From Apricaphanius iberus (lineage: Eukaryota; Chordata; Actinopteri; Cyprinodontiformes; Aphaniidae), in assembly GCA_028564705.1 (NCBI GenBank), contig JAPXFQ010002811.1, forward strand, positions 1,984,001 through 2,048,000: a stretch of DNA of 64,000 bases, in the 5' to 3' direction. A model generated the notes under the pieces. It ran no database searches, had not been told where the DNA came from, and was given only the letters and a program-made list of their open reading frames with translations. Of this stretch, positions 30,002-41,915 are shown one piece after another (within the stretch, counting starts at the first letter, position 1; the number at the start of each line of letters is the position of its first letter). A program made the position numbers and the translations under genes.

Positions 30002-30457
30002 CTAATTTAGACATGTATTTTTTCAAAAAGGATATCTGCTAATATTGGGTCTTAAAAACATACTTTTAATTCAATATCGTATTATGTTTTCAAATTTGAC
30101 TCCAGTTTAGTTTTTAGGAATTTATAATATGGTGTTATTTTGTGTTACATTTTTAACTACACTAAACTAAAATTCCTAAAAAAAATTCCACATTGAAACC
30201 TTTTGATTCAGGAAATTTCTTACCAGTTTCTTAGCAATGAAGACAGTGTTATCCGCAGACATTATATCTGGAGGCCCAGCTGGACTCACAGTAACTATAA
30301 ACCAATATAAATAAACCTGTGAATCCAAACTCTTACAAAGCTTAAAAACATACATTAATAAGGGAAAAGCAGACTGAATGTCTATAACGTTTTACCAACC
30401 ATAGACTGTGCAGGCCATAATAAGCACAAATAGGCGTGCTGTTCCTTTTGGAGACAT
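15926..30457 (-). CDS. mesothelin/otoancorin/stereocilin-superfamily protein, GPI-anchored precursor
   Basis: Surface adhesion-type protein built of superhelical leucine-rich repeats. Exons in transcript order: 30457-30400, 30294-30224, 29657-29636, 29509-29461, 29261-29123, 28023-27830, 27748-27615, 27130-27012, 26903-26779, 25893-25788, 25672-25457, 25378-25208, 24517-24377, 23942-23893, 23665-23545, 23464-23346, 23253-23112, 22994-22801, 22728-22638, 22538-22415, 21358-21159, 20860-20711, 20628-20486, 17566-17430, 17354-17257, 16846-16690 and 16008-15926. They sum to 3354 nt, 1117 aa, all in phase. Residues 1-20 are a signal peptide (MSPKGTARLFVLIMACTVYG). Repeats such as LGPLACYYDATNL and LGPLLCELKPSTL match mesothelin. 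A furin-type RKRR site is at 791-794. The C-terminal segment has PDNAAMVTSEQ and a hydrophobic end (PVLFFFIGFLLL). Length fits otoancorin; the cleavage layout fits mesothelin, so orthology is open. Confidence 0.85.
18411..18830. repeat. MITE-like element in mesothelin-like intron 23
   Basis: Starts GGGATGTAAGAAAATATAG with CCAATATATCGCGATATT just inside, the inverse of the termini seen at 11872 and 11992. The interior is AT-rich with ATTGTGATATATTC-type motifs. The right end is approximate. Confidence 0.45.
19000..20450. mobile_element. unclassified transposon-derived segment with a short open frame
   Basis: In the 2.9-kb intron 23 of the mesothelin-like gene, composition and codon-like structure differ from the surrounding intron. 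A 77-codon plus-strand frame at 19154-19387 includes WPNVTTRNKFSYFVESM and LKSPEAYQYVHNDKV. It looks like the start of proteins carried by some fish transposons (a segment of the form WP-V-Y-I-YL followed by LKSYKSLEAYNYF). The frame ends at a stop with no matching downstream exon found. Boundaries and family are uncertain. Confidence 0.35.
21380..22400. other. mesothelin-like intron 20, no further gene seen
   Basis: A 1.06-kb intron between exons 22538-22415 and 21358-21159. It holds no recognised exon. A C-rich run near 22065-22092 allows a spurious minus-strand open frame. Confidence 0.4.
24607..25202. mobile_element. MITE abutting the splice donor of mesothelin-like exon 12
   Basis: The left end reads AAGCCTAGGTTATACTTCCC and the reverse complement of the right end reads AAGGCCTAGTTTATGCTTC, giving imperfect terminal inverted repeats of about 24 bp. 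The element is about 600 bp with no coding frame. Its right terminus reaches to within about six bases of the donor (GGG|GTGAGT) of exon 25378-25208. Confidence 0.65.
26050..26650. mobile_element. internally deleted Tc1/mariner element in mesothelin-like intron 9
   Basis: Recognisable Tc1-like blocks occur in plus orientation: CTTGCAGCTGTAGTTATG, then GGGGGCTGAATACAGATATG, then TTTTTGTGTTGGTCTAAGAC near the end. The left part has TTTATTGGGATTTGGAG. The blocks are the 3' portion of a fish Tc1 transposase gene and its terminal region with the middle missing. Confidence 0.6.
28024..29122. other. mesothelin-like intron 5, no gene assigned
   Basis: A 1.1-kb intron. A plus-strand frame at 28621-28860 and an in-frame upstream extension of exon 6 (to 28185) are open. 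Neither has splice sites of the right phase or a family match. Confidence 0.4.
29941..29997. repeat. (AT)n microsatellite
   Basis: About 56 bp of uninterrupted AT repeat in mesothelin-like intron 2, between exons 30294-30224 and 29657-29636. Confidence 0.9.
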
Positions 30458-31620
30458 CTGGGAAAATTCTGTATGAGAGGATGACATTGCAAGAATATTA
30501 ACATTCCCATATTGACAAATGACCGGCAAAATAGGAGGAATCCTTTAGCTATATTTCCACCTTTATTACATATCTTCCATGACATAAAACAGGATCCCAG
30601 GTTTTTTAAAAAGGTTTATGGTTGTTATGGGGTCTGTCTCCAAGTGAGGCAGCTGCAGTTTACCGATGAACTTCCTCCTTTGAGCTTTGGAATCATACCT
30701 CCCTAGTAACTCTCCATGTTGCTCATCCTGAGGGAGACTTTAGGCAAATCAAGGATATCACAGCATGAAAAGCAGATTTGTTAAATCATGATGACATCAC
30801 GTCAGTTTTTCCCTATCCCATCCTCTAAACAGGTCGTTATGAGCTTTGATGAGACGAGGTTCTCTTTCCAAGAAATTTACATCTTATTATTTTGCATTAC
30901 ACTGATTTGACTTCTTATTTAAATGCCTCTATGACCTTGGGACATTTCACAGAAGGACGACAAAAATAACAACTACACATTTACTGCAGAATCTAAGCAT
31001 TTTGTACTCTGTCCTGAAAAACTACTTATTAGAATGAATATTTCAATCTACTGATTAACTTTCAGACAATGACTCTCAGATGTCAATCCAGCAACACTAA
31101 GTACTGCACATTTTACAAAAACAAAGACTTTTTAAAAACTTATTGATTGCGAAATAAGACTAATATTTACATACAACTGATGTGTTGTCCTTGTAATAAA
31201 TAAAAATTATCACAAGCAGGATATGGAAAATACATAAAAATATTTAACAGACTAGTTTCTTTATAAGTTTGTTCTTTAAAAAGTTTGTCTCACCTTCTTT
31301 AATATTTTAAAGAAACACAGTTAAAAGCAGCATATAGACAAAAACAGCCAAAGATTGCTGCTTAAAATAGTCAATACATACAGATAGCTGTCTTCCTTCC
31401 CAAATATCTTAAAAAAGTAAATATTCAACTGAATTAAGCGAGTTCTGTGTAAATTTGGTAGAACTTACTGATTATCCGCCTTCTTCTGTGTTGATCTTGT
31501 GAAAATGGTCAAAGTGTGTGCGTGCTCCTCTTCTGTCCTAATCTCTCTTCTGATGTGAGCCGGATGGGTGTTTACCTGTCCCTGGTTTATTCAAAGCAGG
31601 TGTGTGATTCATGTTGGCAG
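30458..31620 (-). promoter_or_regulatory. upstream region of the mesothelin-like gene
   Basis: A possible non-coding first exon reads, on the minus strand, up to GGATAATCA followed by a strong donor GTAAGT at about 31471. It would splice to an acceptor upstream of the ATG at 30457. No confident TATA box or start site was identified. Confidence 0.3.
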
Positions 31621-32379
31621 GGGGTTGGGGCGGTGAAAAGCAAAGAAACATATTGTTTATAATGATTCAACTCAGTTTTCAATTCAGTTTATTTATGTAG
31701 AGCTAATTTACAGCACATTATCTCAAGGCACTTTACAGATTATTTAAATGAAATCATGCATACATCCCAATAAGTTTAAAAGTTTTCTTTCCAAGGAAAC
31801 ACAGTTGGTTATATCGAGTCAATGACTTGCACCATTCACTCCTCCTGGACGAATGTTTAGCAAAGGTAGACAGTGGCCTGGGTTGTGTTGTTGACTTTAC
31901 AGCTATACCTCATAGCGAGCAAGGATGTAGCCACAGTGAAGAGGAAAAAATTCCCTTTAACAGGAAATAACCTCGACCACAACCTGGCTCTATATGAGCC
32001 AGGACCGAGGTTCGAGAAGACAAAGCAGAGACACACAAAGAACAACAGAACTGATGTAAGAGTACTTTCTACATTAAAGAAAGTAAAAAGTTTATAACAG
32101 GAGAGGAGGAATGTTCAGTTACTGGGAGCATCATCCCAACCGATGCCCTCCTCCAACAAGGCATCCCAGCTAAACAGGATGTATGACCAAGTGTGGCTTC
32201 TATGGAGAATTTTTTTTATGTTAAAAGAAAGTTCATTTAAAATTGCAGCAAATAATGCAACTGGAATTAGTGGAAGAGAAAAATAACAGAGTGAAGAAAA
32301 GTGGTCGGTCTGTCGTTCAACAGTGTAAAACTATAGCAGCAAAAGTACAGAGATCTGGACTGCATTCCCCCAATCAGCT

Positions 32380-32640
32380 TAGGACCCGTCCACACTACTG
32401 TGTTTTCATTTAGAAACCGAGAGTTAAAACGAATATGATCTCCGTCCACACCAGCATTTTTGCTACGTATTACAATTACTCTCCGTCCACATTGAAAAGA
32501 CCGAAAACGTAGCTCAAAAACCATTTTCCAACACTGGGAATGCGCATGCCAGTGTAAACAGGAAACAAATTAAATGCTACAAGGTGCAAACGTAGCAAAA
32601 CGCAGTAGTGTCGGCTACTAACCCTCCCCCACTGCACCAC
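32380..32640. repeat. MITE-like insertion within the LINE tail
   Basis: GGACCCGTCCACACTACTG starts the segment. CTCCGTCCACACCAGC and CTCCGTCCACATTGAA follow. GTCCACAC-type termini of this kind are common among short fish DNA elements. The right end is approximate. Confidence 0.45.
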
Positions 32641-33478
32641 TCATCCAACGATTGGCTATTATTCTGTTTTTCACTATAAGCTTTATGAAAAAGTTTTTAA
32701 GCCTGGTCTTAAAATTAGACAGAGTGTCTGCCTGACAGACTAAAACTGGGAGCTGGTTCCACTTAGTGGAACCAAATATAAATATCTGCCTCTAATTCCA
32801 CTTTTTGAAATCCAAGTAACCACAATCAAACCTGGAACTATGAACATATGGGACATCAGATCTCTGATGTACAGAATGATAGAGCTTGAATATTAAGGGC
32901 TTTATATGTTAGAAGAATATTTAATTATATTCAAGATTTAACAAGGAGCTAATGAAGAGGAGCTAAAACAGTAGAAATGTGATCTTTCTGCAGCATTTTG
33001 GATCAGCTGAAGGATTTTAAATGCATTTTGTGGACTTCCTGAGGTTTAAGGTAACAAATACATGGAGTAGTTTATTAGCATCACTCCTGGACAGGATGTT
33101 TCTAATTCGAGCAATGTTCTGGAGGTGATAAAAGGAAATCACAGAAACTGGTTTGATATGGGATTTGAATGTCATGTGTTGATCAAAAATAACACTGAGG
33201 TTCCTTAAGTTATTCCCAGACGCCAATTTAATGCCATCCAGTTAAAGTGATTGGCTAAGCAATTTGTTTTTTAGAGCTGCTGGTCCAATGACAACTTCTG
33301 TCTTGTCAGGATTTAAAAACAGAAACATTAGAGTCATCCTGGTTTTTATGTCTTCAAGACATGCCTATGATCTACTTAACTGATTGGATTAATCAAGAGT
33401 TATGGATAAATATGCTTGTGTATCATCGGGATAAATGTGAAAATGTATCCCATATTTAATGATTTTACCAAATGGAAG

Positions 33479-33480
<2 letters not shown>

Positions 33481-33540
<60 letters not shown>
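33481..33540. repeat. compound (TA)n(TG)n microsatellite
   Basis: About 28 bp of TA repeat followed by about 30 bp of GT repeat, inserted within the decayed LINE. Confidence 0.9.
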
Positions 33541-33546
<6 letters not shown>

Positions 33547-34539
33547 GTAAAAAGAAATAGTCCAAGCACGGAACTCTGTGGTACTCCACAAGTAACCCTT
33601 GTGTTTAAAGAAGGTTTATCATTACATGAACAAACTGGAATCTCTCTGACAAATACGATTTAAAACAGCTTACAGCTGTTCCTTAGATTCCTGAAACATG
33701 TTCAAGCCTTTTAAAGAAAATATTATGACAGAATGTGCACAAAGCAGCAAAAAGATCTAACAAGATCAGAACAGTCACAAGTACATGATCTGAGACATTT
33801 GAAAAGAATTTCACCAGTGCTATTTCAGTGCTATGATGATCTCTTAAACCTGAGTAAAACTCTTTAAACAGGTCATTATTGTCTAAGTGCTCATACACCT
33901 GATTAGCCACTGTTTTCTTAAGGATTGTAAATAAGAAAGGAAGATTAGATATAGGTCTATAATTATCTCCCTTAAGAGCTTAGTTTTTGCCAGGGTTTGT
34001 TTGTCTGTAAGTTCGCACAATAACTCAATCTTATTTGTGGATTTTGGTAATATTTTCATGAAATGTCTGCAATTGGACCAGGAACAAGTAAATAGAATTT
34101 AACGGTGATACAGACGATAATCTAGTTGAATAGATCTACTTATCAAAAGAAGGTTTATTTACAGTAACTTGACATCCTACGGTACATTAATAAAGGGAAC
34201 ACTTCTTAACATAATTTGTTTGGGATAAATCCAGCATACAATTAGAAAGTTTAAATGAAGCTAGTATTTTTTATGATTCTGAAAGCTTGAATGAACAAAA
34301 ACAGTCCAAACAAGGATGAGGTTCTATAGTTACCGCTGATGCTGCCTCATTCATTGAGGGAGAAGTAATCATGTTTGGGAGGAAGACAATTATTCTGTCT
34401 TTAATATAATTAAATCTATTTATTTACGAAGAAATACCATAAAGACATTGTTACTGTATGCTAAGGGAATAGTTGACTCAATAGACCTGTGATTCTGTGT
34501 AAGTTTAGCAACTCTACTAAAAAGAAACCTAGGATTTTT

Positions 34540-34795
34540 CTGGGCAGGTATATCCTTGGGCAAGACACTTCACCTATTACCTACTGGTGGTGGTCAGAGC
34601 GCCTGGTGGCGGCAGGTTCCGGCAGCCTCGCCTCTGTCAGTGCACCCCTGGGCAGCGGTGGCTACAATGTAGCTTGCTATCACCAGAGTGTGCATGTGTG
34701 TGAATGCCTGAATGTAATTTAAAGCGCTATGAGGTCTGTAGGGATTAAGTAAAGCACTATAGAAATACAGGCCATTTACTATTTTACCATTTATT
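34540..34795. repeat. dispersed teleost repeat
   Basis: Includes CCCTGGGCAGCGGTGGCTAC, AATGTAGCTTGCTATCACC and the end block AAATACAGGCCATTTAC, a combination very common in fish introns and spacers. The family name is not assigned. Confidence 0.6.
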
Positions 34796-34799
34796 CTCA

Positions 34800-36905
34800 T
34801 CTAATAATGATGAAAAATATGCTGTTCAAGTTGGTTGAAGGGTCTTTTTATACAGCAATAGACTATTTTTCCAGTTTCAATTGTTATCATCCAGGTGTGT
34901 AGAGTGCCATTTTTTCCCAAGTTTCCTAGCATTTTGGTTTAAAGGTTTCTGCTCTAAAATATATAGATTATAGATTATACCAGGCAGAAAACCTCCTTTG
35001 GCTAATTACCCTCTTTTTGGGGGGATGGGGTAGACATTGTCTAATGCCAGATGCAATGATGAAGTAACACTAGAACCAGACCATCAATTTGTGAAAGGCT
35101 AGAGATTAAATTGCTGCCCTCCATTGCGTTACTCAGAAATCCTGAAGAACTTGAGAATGGAACAGGTGCTTTAGGTTAATGTTAGCTAAGAGTTAGATGT
35201 TAAAAAGAAATATAGCTATGAATTCATCTGGGAATAATTAAAAATGTCAATAAAAAAAATGCTTGCTAACCCTCCTCGCCCGGTATTTGAGAAATGTGAA
35301 AATTTTGATATTTGGAAGGAGTTGACAGATTTATACTGAATCCTTTTGTTGCAGTCTGGTTGAGACAAAAAAAAAATCAATTCACTAACTAACAAAGTCT
35401 ATGAAGAGAGAGATCTTATTTCCAATAAACTAGATTTAATTGTTTTGTTTTTCTGTCCAGTTAAAGCCATACTCATCCTGTTGAGACATCCTCTTGTTAG
35501 GTTAACCTTTAATCTATTTGATTTTGGTCGTGGGCCAGATACTGTCTGAATGGGGTAATGGGAGGGTAACAGTACAGAAGCTGCAGAGCGGTGGGTTAAA
35601 CTATGACTTTACTTCCTGGTCTGAACATGTCAGCGTTTTGGAGGACTAACAAATCCATCCTAATTCTTAAAAAGAAGAGCTGCTCCATTCAAATTGGGAT
35701 GGATGTCGTCTTTCTGGCTCATACCAGGATTTGCCCAAAATATTTGACAAGTACCAATGTAGCCAACATTATTTTCAGAACACAACCTAGACAGACAGCC
35801 AGCAGTTGAATGAGAGTATGTGGCTAAAAATGTTGTCAGACTGGACAGGCGACCAGAAAATATTAACAATTTTGACATTGTTTTTAGCAAACTTACAGCA
35901 GGGAAAATCTGTCAGAAACACAGAAGAGTTTGTGGTGACCCATTTGCTGGGTTGTGGAACTAGGCTAGACTAGACTAGAAGAAAGGCCTCTTTTCATAAA
36001 AAAGCTAGATAATTTCAAAAGTCTGAACACAGGCATCTTGACAAAATACGACAACAGGAAATGACGCCATGCAAATTACCTCATTTATGTTACCATAAAA
36101 TTATCCTTTTAATCAATTGATTCTTTGTTATGAACTTGGCATAATAAACACCTAATTATCTGCAATAACTGCTTAAATTACTGCATTTCAAAATAAAATT
36201 CACAAAACTGATGAGAATGAGTCAAACATTTGACAGAATGGAGCAGATAATTGATGTACTCCATCTGTAGAAAATCTGCCAGAGCGTTACCCAATTTGTG
36301 TTGCTCAACAAAAACAAACGAGATAAACATAGACTTAAAGATTGGTTCAAATCTTCATGGAAGACATCAGAATGTTACAGCTGAGAAGTTCTTTTCAGAC
36401 AGTGAAGTCTTCTGTTCTCTAAACATATCAGTGAAGTTTTTCTAACAGAAATCTTACCTACTAGGATTTTTTTGCTGTTCTTTCATAAAGTGCAGATATT
36501 TGAGAGAATAGAAAGACAGATTTTAAGTTGCATTTTTCAAAATTCGATATTCAATTTGAGCCAGCAGCCACTTGAGACTGTAACATATTAGCAAACATAA
36601 ACTGTTATATTAGGTCTCATTAAAGTACAGCTAATTATCCGAGCACCAGACAGTTTTTTAAAGTCTTTTAAAAAGCCCATAAATATGAATTGCAGTAAGT
36701 GGCAAACAGCATTGTGTAACAGGACACAGGACTGGCTCCTCTTTCACAATCACACATTATTTTAATCCTTTGAGGCATTCTTAGGAAGTTGACAATAGAG
36801 AACATAGACACAAACATAATAGAGCAACACTATTATAAAATAAGAACTCATGTGTATACCAGGTAGTGTCTCAAGAAAGGGACTACAAGGATGTTGGCAG
36901 CTCTT
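34800..36905. other. intergenic spacer upstream of RIIAD1 stop, no gene seen
   Basis: AT-rich, no exon-like open frame flanked by splice sites, and no clear transposon ends. Part of it may be RIIAD1 3' UTR. Confidence 0.4.
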
Positions 36906-39900
36906 TCAATCTGCGTCACTGTTTCTTTTCTTTATGGAGCCAGAAGGAACGTTTAGGGAAGTGAAATAATCTGAAAAAAATAATAGACAATCTTCAGCAT
37001 CAGAAATAATTTTTTACTGATGTTCTACCAAAATTGACCTTGCTTTGTACACATTGGTATTACTTCTGTCCAACATTTTGTCTGTTGAACTATATATTCC
37101 ATGTGACAAGAACTGTTAATTTTTTATTTCTGTTTCATTTGATAGGGAAAGATACAATAAACATAGATTATCTTCTCCAAGTGATCCCTTGTCTATATCA
37201 CAGACCTGGACAGACATCTACAGTACATAATTTATACATGGTCACATTTGCCACTGTTCCACTAGACTAGGCTCAGCCCAGAACAGGTGGGATTATTTAG
37301 CGTGTTTCCAGTACTTTGGCCTGGACCCAGACGACCCCTGTTTTTCGGACTACCTGTGGCTTGGTCCGCAGCGGGCCGAGATGACCCAACACGCCCACCT
37401 ACAGATTGATTGGTCCTGTGAACTAATGTCACTCTCACTCCTACCTAGTAGTGGTAGCCATTGATTGGCCTGGGGGTGTATGAAGTGATGTCGCAGAGAT
37501 TGATGAAGCACGGCTTCCAGCAAGTTCATAACGTCGCTGGGGTAAATTCAAGAAATGAAAATGGGAATATCATGCCCTGAAGGACCACAAAAGCTAAGGT
37601 GGGGCAGACTGGTAGAACTGGAAGTGATTTGCAGAAATGGATGTATGAATGTATGCCGAAAGGCTGGCAAACAGAGAGACAGAGCGGGCTAAATACCGGC
37701 TCTAGCATTGGCATCTGTAATGTCGGAAAACAATGAGTGAGGATTTTTACTGGAACTTTTGCTACGCCGAGCCCTGCCATGTCACTACCCACTGCCATGT
37801 TCCTGAGAAGGAAACACAACCGGACTGTTCTGGTCCTGGCTGAACAGACATGGCCCAGGCCAAGCCAAGCCGAGTGGAAAGGGGCGATTATTGTTGTTGT
37901 ATGAGCCATGATTAGGTTTGTTATGTTATGGTTTTTATAAGAGGAGGTAGAGAGTTCAATAAATCTTCTCCTTTAACAAAAAAAAAACACTCTGATAAAT
38001 ATTTTATAAAATGGAACTTTACAGTTTCCAGATGTTAGTGCTCTTGTAGATTTTAGGTCTTTTAATCTTGTCCACAAATTCAGAAAGTGGCTCAGGAGCA
38101 AGTATTGAAAGCCTTTGAATAAAAGTTTTAAATAGCAGAAACTGCACAAATTTGTAAAGTTTAAGATTTTATATTGAGCAAAAATAGTACAATGATGAAA
38201 CCTGATTAGCTTTTTGGCAAGAATTTTCAAAGCATGTTTATAAAGCCACTTCAGAGACTTTAAGGTGGTTCAACTAAACTGAGGACAGACAGTAGTGCAC
38301 TAAAAATACAGCCCAAAACCAAAAAACAACAAATCAAAAACAGCAGTCTTTATAACTAAAAGGAATTTACATATAACTTCATAAAAGTTCCAGGTTATGT
38401 AAAAAACAACAACTGAGCATTCTATTTTAAGAAAATTGTATTTTTCAATAATACTTAACTATAAAAAATAATATGAAAGAACCCCCTTACTCTCTCTTTG
38501 TGTGGTATTTTAATATCTATGATCCACCGCCGGGTAAGAAAAATGTACCATTACGATTAGAAGTGTGTTATGATGGATTAAGCCAGGCCCGGATGCGGGA
38601 TAGAGCAATAATCCAGTGAATGTGTTTATTTTTATGACTCACCTGCTGCAAACTCACGGATGTCTGACGGCCTTTTAATCAGCAAATGTCTGTTAAATAA
38701 AAGAAAGAAGTGAGACAAGTCTCTAAATAAGTACAGTTTGATACTTAGAGGCAGGGCCTGTATGTACAGTTTTTAAAGACTTAAAAAAAATGTAATAATT
38801 AGAGCCGCTCCTTAAATAGTCTGAGATCATATGAGAACACTCTGTAAGATTAGTGAATAAAGGCCCAAAAGCAATGAGATGAATTAAACATCAACTTTAG
38901 CTGCAAGATTTTGACAAATAAAATACAGATTTGGAAAAACTAAAACATCTGATACCACTATAAATGACTGGATGGCATAATGATGAATTTTATCCTCTCT
39001 TTCAGTCAGAGGGCATAACACGAAAGGTAACACTGAAAAAAATCAAAAATGCAGTTAAAACATGAGTAACAATTGGTATCGTCCTTTTATATTGACCAAA
39101 CATAAATAAAAAGAAACTGTATTTCTTCCTTTTGGTAAGTGGTACCCAAGGCCTGTCTTCAAGAGCTACAATCCTGCAGCTTTTGGTCAAAATAACATGT
39201 TTCATACGAAAGCAAGGACACTTCTATTTTCATAAAATAAAAAATCTTTAGAAACTAGCTTAAAATTAATTCATTAATGTTACATGTTCTACAGTCACAT
39301 TTTGAGTTTTGTAAATCGAAGACAATTGCGGTAAATTTCTATTTTATAATTTCAAAATTTTCCCGACTCAAAGATTCAGTTGGTTTTTGATCTCAACTTG
39401 GTAAAGTTACTTTAAAATGTTGATAGCACAATGATGGTTGAGCTTCTTGTTGTGTAGCTATGCCTAAAACATTTTAAAAGTCAAAGAAAAACTTTTTTCT
39501 CCCAGAAATGTTCAGATTAAACAATTACAGTTACCTGTTCAACATAAATGTGCTATACATAAGGACTAGTGTGTTCATAAATTACAGTACTTAAAACATA
39601 ATAATCATATTATTTTGAGCTATATTTTCCTCCCAAATGGCTAAACACTGGTTTTCATGCACACAAGTTACAGAAAATAAGGAAATGAGTATGGAAACGC
39701 AGATGTTTTATCTCACAAGATTTTTACTTTACTGAGAGTTTTTGGTTTTCTCTATATCTGATGATTGTGGGATTTGTCTCTTTTTTCCCCCGACGTTAAC
39801 CCATTGAAACGGTTTGAAACGTTGATCACTTTCTGTTAAATCCATAGACTGTATAAAACAAATTAGGGGAAATAATAAACCAACCTTAGAAATCCGCCAA

Positions 39901-40152
39901 CAATTTCCTCTACCTCTGGGTGCGCTCTCAGATACTTCTCGTTGTTGATTCTCGTCTGAATCTATGTCAAAACAAATCGTAGATGCGGAATAAATATAAC
40001 AATTTAAGCTACAGTTCCACCCTCCCCTCTTAATACAGTTAGCTTGGTCCTCTGCGGAGAGTTACCTTAAACTGTTGCAGTTTCTCTTGTTGCTCGGGAC
40101 TCAAAACACTAACGTTTACTTTTGTCAAAACATTTTTTGCAGATTCTTCCAT
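36906..40152 (-). CDS. riiad1: RIIa domain-containing protein 1
   Basis: Small protein with the dimerisation/docking fold of type II PKA regulatory subunits, a fold that in related proteins binds A-kinase-anchoring partners, often in cilia and sperm. Exons: 40152-40066, 39961-39885, 38689-38643 and 36970-36906 (TGA at 36908-36906). They sum to 276 nt, 91 aa, all in phase (the human protein is about 92 aa). The sequence runs MEESAKNVLTKVNVSVLSPE, then QEKLQQFKIQTRINNEKYLR, then HPEVEEIVGGFLRHLLIKRP, then DIREFAADYFTSLNVP. RINNEKYLRAHPEV and LIKRPSDIREFAADYF are diagnostic of the family. Introns 2 and 3 are 1.2 and 1.7 kb, and intron 3 holds a MITE. An X-box-like site lies about 120 bp upstream. 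Confidence 0.93.
37255..37892. mobile_element. MITE in RIIAD1 intron 3
   Basis: The left end reads TTCCACTAGACTAGGCTCAG and the reverse complement of the right end reads TTTCCACTCGGCTTGGC, giving imperfect terminal inverted repeats. The GC-rich interior, with GCCGAG and GGCTCAG repeats, differs sharply from the AT-rich intron. There is no coding frame of note. Confidence 0.5.
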
Positions 40153-40269
40153 AGTGTCTCAAAGAGGCTCTAAATCTTTTTTTTACCCCTCCTAAATATG
40201 TATCTGATCCTCCATAGAAAGAAAAATCAAACGGTCGCCAACGTTTACTGCACCTGTTGCCAAAAGGCC

Positions 40270-40283
40270 GTTGCTATGGAAGC
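40270..40283. promoter_or_regulatory. X-box-like (RFX) site upstream of RIIAD1
   Basis: GTTGCTATGGAAGC is close to the RFX X-box consensus (GTTGCC, two bases, GGAAAC-like), with one mismatch in each half. It lies 118-131 bp upstream of the RIIAD1 ATG. RFX factors drive many ciliary and sperm-axoneme genes, which suits an RIIa-domain protein. Confidence 0.4.
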
Positions 40284-40399
40284 GGACGCGTTCATCGGTT
40301 TGCCCACTAGGAGGCGTAGGTGGGTCAGGGTAAACGTAAACGTTAACGCTCAGAGACGAGCTCTTTTAATCACTGTCATGAAAAATGTTTTTCAGTAAC

Positions 40400-41915
40400 T
40401 AGCTGTGTGATAATTCTCTTATAAAACAACAAATTGCAATTTTTAAACTATAATAAAACAACTAATAAATATGACACAACCTTACTATTGAATTGTGGTA
40501 CCATATCATGATCATATTTTTCTCTCATAAATGTGACTGAGGCCTGCCTGTCTTATATAGCAACTACTCTATGTTTCTGGTTATTAAAATCAAAATGTAA
40601 AAAGTGTGCGGCTTTGTTGCTTATTATAAAATCTCTTTCTTACTAAACAATCGAGCCTAACGATGTGCCAGAATTGTGTTAGTATTACTAATGTAGTTCA
40701 TTAAAGGTGTGTTGGTAGGCTATTGATGTACAAGCTTTACAGTTGGTGTATTCAGTATTGTTAGAACGTTCATTCTGTACTTCTTTCTAAAAATATTATC
40801 TTAGATTCATCTTATTTGTACAGATCAGATGCACTGTTTGTGTATTTTTTTATTTTATGTATGATAAAAACTCTTAAAGACTTAAGACTCTGAAGAGCAG
40901 AGGTAAAAAGTCCAGGAGGGCCACCTCTATGTCGCTCTTCCTGTCAACACTCTTCAGCTCATTCAGGTGTTTGGTGGTGTTTTCAGGCCAGAAGACGTGT
41001 AATCCATATCAACAAGTTGGGGACTTGCCCCAAGGTCTCCTTATAGTAGGATTAATCCAGAAGGTTCTTTCAAAAGGAGATGCTCCAACACATCCTGATC
41101 AGAGGCCCCAGTAACCATATCTGACTGCAGTTGGAGTAGAGGAACAGCAGCAGTCTGAGCTACCCATGGATAAGACTCTACATCAAACACTGAGTCCAGA
41201 CACTCTATTGAGGAAGCTTATATATGGGTAGTTATTAAATTATCAATCAACCCTTTAATTAATTTCAAAATTGTGGTCATTGTGTCTTAGTTTTTGATAA
41301 AAAATGCTATTGATCAATTGCAAAGTCTCTAATTTATTATATAATTTTTATTGAAGTCTTATAACTATTTAGCCTATCATTTGTAACCAGTCAATAATTA
41401 GGAGAGGTAAATCAATTATCAGGTTACAAAATTTAAATAATGATATAGTAACTAACTAATTAACATGATAAAGCTCAATATTAAACAGAACCATATATTA
41501 ATGAGCTAGCTAATTCAAAATATAAAATAGCAAATTCATTAGAATTAGAATCCCACAATAATGACTTTTCTTACTCATGAATACGAGACAAAACATATAT
41601 TTTTAGCTCATAACAGTGGCAGAAGGCTCAATAAATCCTTTTTAGGAGAGAGTTTCAACATCAAGATAAACTTAAGAAACGTCTTAGTAACATATAAAAC
41701 AAAATATGTATAGAGATAAACCCACCTCTGTAGCTGATTTCACAATTGTAAAATGGGTGAAAAACAATGCTGCATAAAAAAATCATTATATCACAATTTT
41801 AAGCATGGTAAAATATACACAGAAGTTAATATACAGTCTGTACAAGTTTTCCCTGAGTGTTTATCCTTTAGCTCAGTCACTCCGTTATTTCACCAAGGTT
41901 CTGAGACTTGTTTGT
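40400..41915. other. intergenic spacer RIIAD1-IL6R, no gene seen
   Basis: AT-rich sequence with no convincing exons or transposon ends. A slightly GC-richer stretch at 40900-41200 may be an old repeat. The part next to 41916 probably includes the IL6R 3' UTR. Confidence 0.4.

Larger units (their letters stand above)
31674..33960 (-). mobile_element. decayed LINE (non-LTR retrotransposon) with reverse-transcriptase fragments
   Basis: On the minus strand the reverse-transcriptase domain appears in order. A YRPISNLPF-like block is near 33950-33930. VANQVYEHLDNNDLF leading to LILLDLFAA spans 33910-33690. A CGVPQSSVLG motif lies near 33590-33560. NLSVIFDQHMTFKSHIKPV spans 33226-33130. The catalytic YADD region near 33440-33410 is frameshifted and lost. 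The 3' tail at 31674-32180 carries the common fish motif with TTTATTTATGTAGAGC and CTCAAGGCACTTTACAG. A microsatellite at 33481-33540 and a MITE-like segment at about 32380-32640 interrupt it. Confidence 0.7.
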
